A stretch of 64,000 nucleotides of DNA from NCBI GenBank assembly GCA_027315115.1, contig DAHUYQ010000065.1:23652-87651 (forward strand). Reading direction: 5' to 3'. This document shows positions 1 through 7,117 of the stretch, piece after piece. The number at the start of each line of letters is the position of its first letter. Positions within the stretch are counted from its first letter, which is position 1. The translations under genes were made by a program, and so were the position numbers. The notes under the pieces were generated by a model, which was not told the DNA's origin, did no database searches, and worked only from the letters and a program-made list of their open reading frames with translations. The stretch comes from Solirubrobacterales bacterium (GTDB taxonomy: Bacteria > Actinomycetota > Thermoleophilia > Solirubrobacterales > Solirubrobacteraceae).

Positions 1-113
1 AGCCGCACCGGATCGCTGCCGACCAGGTCTGCCACTGCTCCGCCGTAGTTCAGCTCGGAGACGATGAAGTTGGCGATGCGAAGTGCGGCTTCGTCTGACG
101 AGTCAGTCAGCAT
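1..113 (-). CDS. N-terminal fragment of a possible acyl carrier protein (runs off the window)
   Basis: An open frame on the minus strand starts with ATG at 113-111 and runs without a stop to base 1 (37 codons visible). Its start lies inside the last codons of the methyltransferase gene, an overlap typical of translational coupling. The visible residues (for example IANFIVSELNYGG, then a Val-Gly-Ser-Asp-Pro-Val run) resemble the first helix and loop of some discrete acyl carrier proteins, but the phosphopantetheine serine region is outside the window. The overlap and codon use make it a likely real gene. The carrier-protein identity is only a resemblance and could be wrong. Confidence 0.45.
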   Translation of the reverse strand, partial: MLTDSSDEAALRIANFIVSELNYGGAVADLVGSDPVR

Positions 114-855
114 GTCGAGCTGCCTCGCTCCACTCGGGCTTGACGAGCACGAACTGCCAGGACCACGGAAAGACGCGCATGATCGGCGCCGCGGCGCGGG
201 CGAGCGGGCGGACACGGGTGGGGATCGCCTCGGGCGGATAGTTGAACGACCGACGCAGGCGCAACTGGAAGCCTGCGGCGATGGCGTGGCGCTGCAGATG
301 ACGCATCGTGACGACGAAGAAGTCGTGCTCCCAGGGCACCCGACTTAGTCCCCAGTAGCGTCGCTGCAATCCGATCGGCAGATAGCCCATGAACGGCAGC
401 CGACTGTGGGACTCGATGGGAAAGTACGGGTTGGGAATCTGGCCGACGAGCACTCCCCCCGGCTTCAGCGCCCGCCAGATCTCGTCAAACGACTTTTGGC
501 GGGCCTCCGGAAGGATGTGCTCGAAGACGTTCGCCAGAAGGACCGCGTCGAAGTACGCGTCCGGGTACGGGATGTCGTCCGCCTTGCCTGGGCCGATCTG
601 GGCGCCCTTCTCGGTGAACGAGGTCTCCTCGAGGATCGGGTCGATTCCTGTCCACGTCAGGCCCGTTTCGGCCGTGATCTGGTCGATGAGGCCACCTCGC
701 TGGCATCCGACGTCGAGACCTCGACCACCCGGCTCCGGCAGGTTGGCTCGGAGCAGATCCGCCAAGCTGCCGGCGAGCGCGCGGCCACGTACCGCCCACT
801 CCTCTCGGGACTGCAGCAGCCCGGTACCCGCCAAAGGATCGTCTTGTCTGGCCAT
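103..855 (-). CDS. class I SAM-dependent methyltransferase
   Basis: A 250-residue protein with the Rossmann-type methyltransferase signature: motif I appears as LDVGCQRGG, followed by an acidic end of strand 2 (GIDP), then DAVLLANVFEHI and the ALKPGG loop typical of Methyltransf_11/25 proteins. It would transfer a methyl group from S-adenosylmethionine to a small molecule or sugar; the substrate cannot be read from sequence. I chose ATG 855 because the longer frame to 996 adds 47 residues that do not look conserved. Its stop overlaps the start of the gene running off the left edge, so the two form an operon. It is divergent from the GT2 gene at 1109. Confidence 0.8.
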   Translation of the reverse strand: MARQDDPLAGTGLLQSREEWAVRGRALAGSLADLLRANLPEPGGRGLDVGCQRGGLIDQITAETGLTWTGIDPILEETSFTEKGAQIGPGKADDIPYPDAYFDAVLLANVFEHILPEARQKSFDEIWRALKPGGVLVGQIPNPYFPIESHSRLPFMGYLPIGLQRRYWGLSRVPWEHDFFVVTMRHLQRHAIAAGFQLRLRRSFNYPPEAIPTRVRPLARAAAPIMRVFPWSWQFVLVKPEWSEAARHAD

Positions 856-975
856 GCCGCGTGAAAGCCTACACGCAACACGCCACCATCCGCCTGAGGC
901 ATGTGCGAGCCAAGACATGAGATGACGAGGCTCGCACGAAAGCGGCCGGCCCGCGCCGGCCGAACCGTGACAAGC

Positions 976-1041
976 GTTCCAGCTAGCGATCGACATCGTT
1001 CCAGCTAGCGATCCCCGTAGTTCCAGTTAGCGATCGACGTG
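976..1041. repeat. three 22-bp direct repeats in the divergent intergenic region
   Basis: Three head-to-tail copies start at 976, 998 and 1020, exactly 22 bp apart. The first 16 bases read GTTCCAGCTAGCGATC in copies 1 and 2 and differ by one base in copy 3; the last six bases vary. The core contains the palindromes GCTAGC and, in copies 1 and 3, CGATCG. The array lies in the gap of 856-1108 between the divergent methyltransferase and GT2 genes. It could be a multi-site operator, or the left-over end of an insertion. The period matches the repeats near 44 kb. Confidence 0.75.
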
Positions 1042-1108
1042 TTAGGCTATCGGTCCCGCGCGGGGCGGCGCATTGCCGAGTTGTGCCCCGAACGGGGACA
1101 GGGACGAC

Positions 1109-2338
1109 ATGAACACTGCCGCATCCAGGGGGGACTCGGAGCGGCACAACCCCAAAGGACGAGGGGGAGAGTTGGCCACAACGAACGGCACGAGCCGCGG
1201 CATCACGCATGGAGAGCGAAAGCGGGACTCGGACGTCGGGCGGGCGTCCTCGTTGGCGGCTGCGCCGCCGAGCGAGCACCTGCAGGTCCGGATCGCCGCG
1301 CCACGGATAGATCTCGACCCGAGCGGCCCCTCGGTGTCGGTCGTTATCCCGACGCTCAACGAGGCCCGCAACCTGCCATGGCTCGCCAGTCGAATGCCGG
1401 CCGGGGTCGGCGAGATCATTGTCGTCGACGGGCACTCGACGGACGACACGATCGCGGTCGCCCAGCACCTGTGGCCGGACGTCCGCATCGTCAGTCAGAC
1501 CCGACGTGGAAAGGGAAACGCGCTCGCCTGCGGCTTCGCCGCGGCCACATGCGAAATCATCGTGATGATCGACGCCGATGGCTCGATGGACCCGGGTGAG
1601 ATCCCCTATTTCGTCGCCGCGCTCGTCCGAAACGCCGACTACGCCAAGGGGAGCCGATTCGCTCCCGGGGGCGGCTCGTCGGACATAACCCGCTTCCGAG
1701 CCGCCGGCAATCACGTGCTCAACGCGCTCACCGGGCTCATCCACCAGACTTCGTTCACAGATCTGTGCTACGGCTTCAACGCCTTCTGGCGCCGCATCCT
1801 CCCGGTCTTGGGGCTGGAGGTCGGCGAGGGCACCGCTCGCCGCTGGGGCGATGGGTTCGAGGTCGAGACTCTGATCAACATCCGGGTCCACAGCGCCGGA
1901 CTCAACGTGACAGAGGTGCCATCGTTCGAGGGAGTTCGCCTGCACGGGAGCAGCAACCTGCGTGCGTTCGCGGATGGTTGGCGGGTGCTCTCGATCATCG
2001 CTCGCGAGAGCAGAGCGCTGCGAATAGCGTCTCCTGGCGGCGTACAGGCGCAGCCATTGGAGGAGCCGATCGCGACCACGGCTCGCGGAGGCGCGCCGGA
2101 CGAGCGCGATCGACCGCTGCTGACGCTGCCGCACAAGCCGGCCAAGACCCCAAGCGACGCGGAGCGGCATCTCGCGGATACGGACGACCCACTGGAGCGC
2201 CTGGCGGCCGAGCTGGAGCAGGCGACCGGGCTGGAGGATCCGCCGGAGCCGGGAGACAGAGACAGAGAGCCGGCAAGGCCGATCACGGGCTCAAAGGGAC
2301 GGTCGAAGGTTGATCGTCGCCCGCTCGCCAGAGGTTAG
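1109..2338 (+). CDS. family 2 glycosyltransferase (dolichol-phosphate-mannose-synthase-like)
   Basis: A 409-residue GT-A enzyme. The N-terminal 70 residues look disordered. The catalytic domain then starts with VSVVIPTLNEARNL and continues with IIVVDGHSTDDT, the RRGKGNAL loop and the metal-binding MIDADGSM (DxD-type) motif, as in DPM/DPG synthase relatives that move a sugar from a nucleotide donor to a polyprenyl phosphate. The last 100 residues are Pro/Arg/Glu-rich and probably unstructured; no membrane helices are visible. ATG 1109 has a GGGGACAGGG-like ribosome site; an earlier in-frame start at 1073 is possible. The next GT begins 6 bp downstream, so they are probably co-transcribed. Confidence 0.8.
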   Translation: MNTAASRGDSERHNPKGRGGELATTNGTSRGITHGERKRDSDVGRASSLAAAPPSEHLQVRIAAPRIDLDPSGPSVSVVIPTLNEARNLPWLASRMPAGVGEIIVVDGHSTDDTIAVAQHLWPDVRIVSQTRRGKGNALACGFAAATCEIIVMIDADGSMDPGEIPYFVAALVRNADYAKGSRFAPGGGSSDITRFRAAGNHVLNALTGLIHQTSFTDLCYGFNAFWRRILPVLGLEVGEGTARRWGDGFEVETLINIRVHSAGLNVTEVPSFEGVRLHGSSNLRAFADGWRVLSIIARESRALRIASPGGVQAQPLEEPIATTARGGAPDERDRPLLTLPHKPAKTPSDAERHLADTDDPLERLAAELEQATGLEDPPEPGDRDREPARPITGSKGRSKVDRRPLARG

Positions 2339-2344
2339 CCAGCG

Positions 2345-3652
2345 GTGGGCTTCGGCAGCGCGCAGGCGGGGAGCGCATCCGAGCGTACCCTGGAGCTGTC
2401 CGATGCCCGCACTTCCCCGGTGGGTGGACCCGAGCAGCCCACCGACCGCCTGAAGGTGTGCGTCGTGGGGTCCGGCAGCCGATTCGTGAGCGGAATCAGC
2501 TACTACACCTACTTCCTGTCCCGTGCTCTGAAGGAGCGCCATGACGTCTCGGTGATCCTCATGCGGCATCTGATCCCGACACGCTGGTATCCCGGTCGCG
2601 AACGCGTCGGCCACGACGTGATGTCATATGACATTTCCGATGAGGCACCTACGTTCGACGGCGTCGACTGGTGGGGCTTGCCGTCTGTTCCCCGGGCGCT
2701 GTTCTTCCTTCGGTCAGAGCAACCCGACGTTCTGATCCTCCAGTGGTGGTCGGCGTCCGTTCTGCCCTGGTACCTCCTGCTGGCGTGGCAGGCCACTCGG
2801 GGCGGAAGCGCAGTAGTGCTCGAGCTTCACGAGGATCTTGACAGTGGGGAAGCGCGACTTCCGCTCGTTGGCCGGCTGGCACGACGCGGGTTGAAGGCAT
2901 TGTGTCGCCAGGCGAAGGCCCTCGTGGTCCACTCTGCGTGGGACCGGGACCGCATGTCGGTGTCGCTTGGCGTCAGCGCTCACCGACTTCGCGTAATCCC
3001 GCATGGTCCGTATCCGATCTTCGCCGCCACCGAAGGCGAAGTGGAGCATCGAAAGCAGACTCACCCCTTCGAGGAGCGATCGGCGACGCACAGCGCCCCG
3101 CACGACCGCTCGCAGCTCACCGTGCTGTACTTCGGCACCATCCGCCCGTACAAGGGGCTCGAGCACCTGATCGGGGCCTTCGAGCGGGTCCGGCGCAGCT
3201 CAGACCTTCCATGGAAGCTGCTGGTCGTCGGGGAGACATGGGAAGGATGGACGCTGCCGCTCGAACTGATCGAGAGCAGCCCTTGCCGCGACGACATCGA
3301 GCTGGTCAATCGATACGTGACCGACGATGAAGCCGCCGGCTTCTTTCGACGCGCCGACATAGTCGCCTTGCCATACTTGCGCTCATCCGCAAGCGGACCG
3401 CTTGCGATCGCACAGGCGTTCGGCCTGCCCGTAGTGGTGACGGCCGTCGGCGGGCTGGTGGACGCCACCGCCGGCTACACCGGTGGAGTGTTGGTGCAAC
3501 CAGGCGATCCCAACGATCTCGCGCGAGGTCTGCGAACCGCGTGTGAGCTGCGCGGACGTAGACACGCGGCGCCGGTCACCTGGGACGCCGTGGCACAATC
3601 CTACGCAGACATCTGCACCACGGTGGCGCAGCGCACCCGCACAACGTCCTGA
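2345..3652 (+). CDS. GT-B glycosyltransferase, family 4 type
   Basis: A 435-residue protein beginning with GTG. After about 35 poorly conserved residues it has a Rossmann start (KVCVVGSGSRFVSG), and its C-terminal half carries the nucleotide-sugar-binding hallmarks of GT4 enzymes: VLYFGTIRPYKGLEHLI, then the acidic loop and SGPLAIAQAFGLPVV followed by GGL. It would add a sugar to the growing glycan at the cytoplasmic membrane face. It sits 6 bp after the GT2 gene and before the carrier-protein cassette. The exact start is uncertain, because several in-frame starts exist before residue 37. Confidence 0.8.
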   Translation: MGFGSAQAGSASERTLELSDARTSPVGGPEQPTDRLKVCVVGSGSRFVSGISYYTYFLSRALKERHDVSVILMRHLIPTRWYPGRERVGHDVMSYDISDEAPTFDGVDWWGLPSVPRALFFLRSEQPDVLILQWWSASVLPWYLLLAWQATRGGSAVVLELHEDLDSGEARLPLVGRLARRGLKALCRQAKALVVHSAWDRDRMSVSLGVSAHRLRVIPHGPYPIFAATEGEVEHRKQTHPFEERSATHSAPHDRSQLTVLYFGTIRPYKGLEHLIGAFERVRRSSDLPWKLLVVGETWEGWTLPLELIESSPCRDDIELVNRYVTDDEAAGFFRRADIVALPYLRSSASGPLAIAQAFGLPVVVTAVGGLVDATAGYTGGVLVQPGDPNDLARGLRTACELRGRRHAAPVTWDAVAQSYADICTTVAQRTRTTS

Positions 3653-3739
3653 CCAAGTCGCCGCTCACGACTGACGCGCGTCAGCCTGCGCCCCAAGGCC
3701 GCCCTTCAGAAAACGACGCCGAAACCCGATGAGCAGCCT

Positions 3740-4003
3740 ATGAGCGACGCGACAGTCATCGAGCAGATCCGCAACGTCATCGCAGAGCACGCCCGGCTGC
3801 CGGGCGAGGCCGCCGACCTGCCCGCCGGGGCGAGCCTGTACGAGGCCGGCATGACCTCGCATGCCAGCGTAAGCGTGATGCTCGCGCTCGAGGACGCGTT
3901 CGACGTCGAGTTTCCCGATCGGATGCTCACGCGCGAGGTCTTCGAAAGCATCGACGCGATCGCCGCCGCGCTCTCCGAGCTGGCGGTGGGCAGCAGCGCA
4001 TGA
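3740..4003 (+). CDS. acyl carrier protein (discrete)
   Basis: An 87-residue acidic helical protein. The region around Ser40 (EAGMTSHASVSVM) is in the place of the usual DSL motif and should take the 4'-phosphopantetheine arm, although the residue before the serine is Thr rather than Asp, as also seen in some carrier proteins that partner amino acid:CP ligases. A hydrophobic helix and FESIDAIAAALSEL complete the four-helix fold. The stop overlaps the next start as ATGA (4000-4003), so it is translationally coupled to the flavoprotein. With the aa:CP ligase two genes on, this is the expected carrier for a thioester-bound amino acid (inference from the family). Confidence 0.85.
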   Translation: MSDATVIEQIRNVIAEHARLPGEAADLPAGASLYEAGMTSHASVSVMLALEDAFDVEFPDRMLTREVFESIDAIAAALSELAVGSSA

Positions 4004-5175
4004 GCGCCGTCTCGGCCACCGACACCGACTTCCTGACCACGGTCCGCGACATCGCCGAGCGGGTCGCTGCGCCAAACGCCGACATGGTCGACAGGGAGGC
4101 CCGCTTCCCGGTCGAGACGGTGCAGGCGCTGCGTGAGGCTCGCGCGCTCTCGGCGCTCGTGCCGGTGGAGCTCGGCGGCGATGGCGTGCCTTTCGAGACG
4201 GTCGCCGCCGCCTGCTTCGAGCTCGGGCGCCGCTGCGGCGCGAGCGCGATGGTCTTCGCGATGCACCAGATCCAGGTCGCCTGCATCGTGCGCCACGTGG
4301 GCGGAGAGCCGTGGCTCGCGGACTACCTGCGCCGCGTGGCCAACGAGCAGCGGCTGATCGCCTCGGTCACCTCGGAGGTCGGCACCGGCGGGGACATGGG
4401 GCGCTCGATCGCGGCGCTCACCGAGGCGGGCGAGGGCCGCCTGAGCTTTGAGAAGCAGGCGCCGACGGTCAGCTACGGCGCGCATGCCGACGACCTGCTG
4501 GTCACGTTGCGTCGCGGCCCCGAGGCGGAGCCCGGCGACCAGGTGCTGGTCCTGGCCCAGCGCGACCAGACCACGCTGCGGCAGAACGGCACCTGGGACC
4601 CACTCGGCATGCGCGGAACCTGCTCGCCCGGCTACCTGGTCTCCGCCACGCTGCCCGCCGAGCAGGCGCTTTCCACGCCGTTCCCGCGCATCGCCGCCGA
4701 GACGATGGTGCCGGTCTCTCACATCCTCTGGTCTCACCTGTGGCTGGGCATCGCCACCGATGCCTTCGATCGCGCTCGCGAGTTCGTGCGAGCCGCCGCC
4801 AAGCGCAATCCGGGCGAGCCGCCGCCGGCGGCGCTGCGGCTCTCGCAGCTTCTCAGCGAGCTCGGGCTGCTGCGCGCGGAGGTGCGCGCCGGGCTGACCG
4901 ACTTTCTGGAGATGTCGGCGGAGCCGGGCCGCCCCCGGCTCTCGACGATGACCGCCGCCGTGCGCTTCAACAGCCTGAAGATCGCCGCCTCCGAGCAGGC
5001 GCCCCGGATCTGCCAGGCGGCGCTCGGCGTCTGCGGCATCGTGGGCTTCAAGAACGACACTCCCTTCAGCGTCGGGCGCCACCTGCGCGACACGATGTCC
5101 GCGTCTCTGATGATCGCCAACGAGCGCATCCATCAGACCAACGCTGGCCTGCTGCTGATCGCCAAGGAGGTCTGA
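4000..5175 (+). CDS. acyl-CoA-dehydrogenase-fold flavoprotein, probably acting on a carrier-bound substrate
   Basis: A 391-residue protein with the acyl-CoA dehydrogenase layout: N-terminal helices with ALVPVELGGDG, the FAD-contacting SVTSEVGTGGD and DPLGMRGT segments, and a C-terminal helical bundle with GVCGIVGFKNDTPFS. Where classical members have the catalytic glutamate in a YEGT motif, this one reads SLMIANERIH, so the usual base is absent. It may use a base elsewhere (as long-chain and isovaleryl enzymes do), or be a desaturase/monooxygenase relative. Its place between a carrier protein and an amino acid:CP ligase recalls prolyl-carrier-protein dehydrogenases, and suggests oxidation of a carrier-bound aminoacyl group (inference). 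It overlaps the ACP stop by 4 bp. Confidence 0.8.
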   Translation: MSAVSATDTDFLTTVRDIAERVAAPNADMVDREARFPVETVQALREARALSALVPVELGGDGVPFETVAAACFELGRRCGASAMVFAMHQIQVACIVRHVGGEPWLADYLRRVANEQRLIASVTSEVGTGGDMGRSIAALTEAGEGRLSFEKQAPTVSYGAHADDLLVTLRRGPEAEPGDQVLVLAQRDQTTLRQNGTWDPLGMRGTCSPGYLVSATLPAEQALSTPFPRIAAETMVPVSHILWSHLWLGIATDAFDRAREFVRAAAKRNPGEPPPAALRLSQLLSELGLLRAEVRAGLTDFLEMSAEPGRPRLSTMTAAVRFNSLKIAASEQAPRICQAALGVCGIVGFKNDTPFSVGRHLRDTMSASLMIANERIHQTNAGLLLIAKEV

Positions 5176-5177
5176 GG

Positions 5178-6125
5178 ATGGCCGAGCTCCAGGCCGGCAC
5201 GCCGGAGGAGAGCGCCTTCCTGGCAGAGCTAATCGACGCCAGAATGCTGATCGGCAGCGGGGTGCCGGGCCTTCTCGGTCGCGGTGAGCGCTTCGAGCGG
5301 ATCAGGGCGGCCGTCGACGCTCTGATCACCCGCGCCGGCGCCGACGAGGAGCCCGAGCGGATGGCCTTTCCACCCCTGATCCCGCGCCGGCAGCTTGAGC
5401 AGATCGGCTATCTCAAGTCCTTCCCCCACCTCGCAGGCAGCGTGTTCTCCTTCGAAGGCGACGAAGCGGCCGCAGCCGAGCAGGAGCGCAAGGCGAGCCT
5501 GCACCAGGATTGGAGCGAGCACCAGTCGCAGACCGATCTAGTGCTCACGCCCGCCGCCTGCTACCCGGTCTACCCGGCGATCGCGGCACGCGGGCCGCTG
5601 CCGCCGGAGGGAGTGGTGGTCGACGCGGGCGGCGCCTACGTCTTCCGGCACGAGCCGTCCGGCGACCCGGCGCGACTGCAGATGTTCCATCAGCGCGAGA
5701 TGGTTCGCATCGGCGCCCCGGAGGCGGTGCTCGATTGGCGCGCACGGTGGCGCGACCGGGCGGTGGAGCTGCTGCGCTCGATCGGCCTGGATGCCCGCTT
5801 CGATGTCGCCAACGATCCCTTCTTCGGCCGCAGCGGTCGGATGCTGGCGCGCAGCCAGCGCGCGCAGGAGCTGAAGTTCGAGGTGCTGGTGCCGATCGCG
5901 AGCCCGCAGCCGACCGCCGTTGCGTCCTTCAACTACCACCAGGAGCACTTCGCCGAGGTGCACGGCCTCACGATCGCCGCGTCCGACGGCCAGCCCGCGA
6001 GCGCGGCCCACACGGCCTGTCTGGGGTTCGGCCTGGAGCGGATCTCGCTGGCGCTGCTGCGCGCGCACGGGCTGGAGCTCGACCGCTGGCCGGCGGAGGT
6101 CCGCGAGCGGCTGGAGCTCACGTGA
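5178..6125 (+). CDS. amino acid:[carrier protein] ligase (class II aminoacyl-tRNA synthetase paralogue)
   Basis: A 315-residue protein equal to the catalytic core of an atypical seryl-tRNA synthetase without the tRNA-binding arm. Class II motif 2 is visible as MFHQREMVRIG and motif 3 as GFGLERI. Cys128, Glu174 and Cys281 fall where the zinc ligands of the characterised Bradyrhizobium enzyme Bll0957 lie. In that family the enzyme activates a small amino acid with ATP and loads it on the phosphopantetheine of a carrier protein, not on tRNA. ATG 5178 is preceded by a strong AAGGAGG at 5164-5170. The gene sits between the flavoprotein and the DUF1839 gene, and the carrier protein is two genes upstream. 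The specific amino acid is not deducible. Confidence 0.9.
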   Translation: MAELQAGTPEESAFLAELIDARMLIGSGVPGLLGRGERFERIRAAVDALITRAGADEEPERMAFPPLIPRRQLEQIGYLKSFPHLAGSVFSFEGDEAAAAEQERKASLHQDWSEHQSQTDLVLTPAACYPVYPAIAARGPLPPEGVVVDAGGAYVFRHEPSGDPARLQMFHQREMVRIGAPEAVLDWRARWRDRAVELLRSIGLDARFDVANDPFFGRSGRMLARSQRAQELKFEVLVPIASPQPTAVASFNYHQEHFAEVHGLTIAASDGQPASAAHTACLGFGLERISLALLRAHGLELDRWPAEVRERLELT

Positions 6126-7117
6126 GCGCGGCGACCGGCGCCGGTGCGGGTGCGGGTGCGAGTGCGCGCAGCCTGCTGGGGCTCGACCCGGGCAGCTACG
6201 TCTCGCACACGCTGCACGCCAGCACGCGCGCCTACCCGGAAACGAACTGCTACACCGACATCCTGATCGAGCTAGTGCACGCGCTCGGCCACGAGCCGCT
6301 GGCGATGATGGGCTGTGCGCTGCCGATCGACTTCGAGGGCGACCAGTGGACGTTCTTCAAGCCGCTGGACCGAGACGTCGAGCTGCTTTACGGCATCGAC
6401 ATCCACGAGATGCAGCCCTACCGCCCGCTGCCGCAGCAGATCGAGCAGCAGCTCGCGGCGGGGCGCACGATCACGGTCGAGCTCGACTCGTGGCACCTGC
6501 CCGACACCGCCGCCACCAGCTATCGCAACGCGCACGTCAAGAGCTCGATCGTGCCCGAGGCAATCGATCCAGAGCGAGAAACGTTGCGCTACTTCCACGG
6601 CACCGGCTATTTCGAGCTGAGCGGCGATGACTACCGGGGCGTCTTCCGGCTCGGCGAGCACGCCTCCGAGGCCGCCCTGCCTCCCTACACCGAGCTCGTG
6701 CGGCTCGACGCCCGCAAGGCGTTGGAGGGAGCGGATCTGCGCGAAGCCTCGGTGGAGCTGCTGAGAGGACATCTGGCCAGGCGCCCGAGCACCAACCCTT
6801 TCAGGCGCTTCGGGGAGCAGCTCTCCGCCGAGCTGCCGCGCCTGCTGGAGGGCGACCAGGCCGCCTACCACGACTACGCCTTCGCGACCGTGCGGATGGT
6901 GGGCTCGGCCTTCGAGGCGGGCGCCTCGCACGTGCAGTGGCTGCTGGGAGACGACGCCGCGCAGGCGGCGGCGCAGATGAGCGCCATCGTCGCGGGCAGC
7001 AAGGCGCTCTCCTTCAAGCTCGCCAGGCGCCGCGCCTTCGACCCGGAGCCCGCGCTGGCAGAGCTGGCCCAGGCGTGGGAGCGGGCGTTCGGCGCCCTGG
7101 ACGATGTCCTGCGCTGA
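6122..7117 (+). CDS. DUF1839 family protein
   Basis: A 331-residue protein of a family I recognise as DUF1839 from its opening (HASTRAYPETNCYTDI), the central LDSWHLPDTAATSYR stretch and the overall length. Biochemical function is unknown. The GTG start overlaps the stop of the ligase gene (GTGA), and the GH2 gene begins 14 bp before its end, so it is tightly bound into the operon. No membrane segment or signal peptide is visible. The N-terminal Gly/Ala run is low complexity. Conserved Cys, His and Asp residues (NCYTD; DSWHLPD) suggest an enzyme, perhaps one that takes the aminoacyl or oxidised group from the carrier protein; that role is inference. Confidence 0.75.
   Translation: MSAATGAGAGAGASARSLLGLDPGSYVSHTLHASTRAYPETNCYTDILIELVHALGHEPLAMMGCALPIDFEGDQWTFFKPLDRDVELLYGIDIHEMQPYRPLPQQIEQQLAAGRTITVELDSWHLPDTAATSYRNAHVKSSIVPEAIDPERETLRYFHGTGYFELSGDDYRGVFRLGEHASEAALPPYTELVRLDARKALEGADLREASVELLRGHLARRPSTNPFRRFGEQLSAELPRLLEGDQAAYHDYAFATVRMVGSAFEAGASHVQWLLGDDAAQAAAQMSAIVAGSKALSFKLARRRAFDPEPALAELAQAWERAFGALDDVLR

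Noticed and set aside
983..2170. Long open frame on the minus strand opposite the GT2 gene
   Set aside because: Arg/Ala/Val-rich translation with no known motifs, fully shadowing a clear GT2; typical of high-GC antisense frames.
3706..5133. 475-codon minus-strand frame opposite the ACP and flavoprotein genes
   Set aside because: No recognisable domain, and covers two well-supported coupled genes on the other strand.
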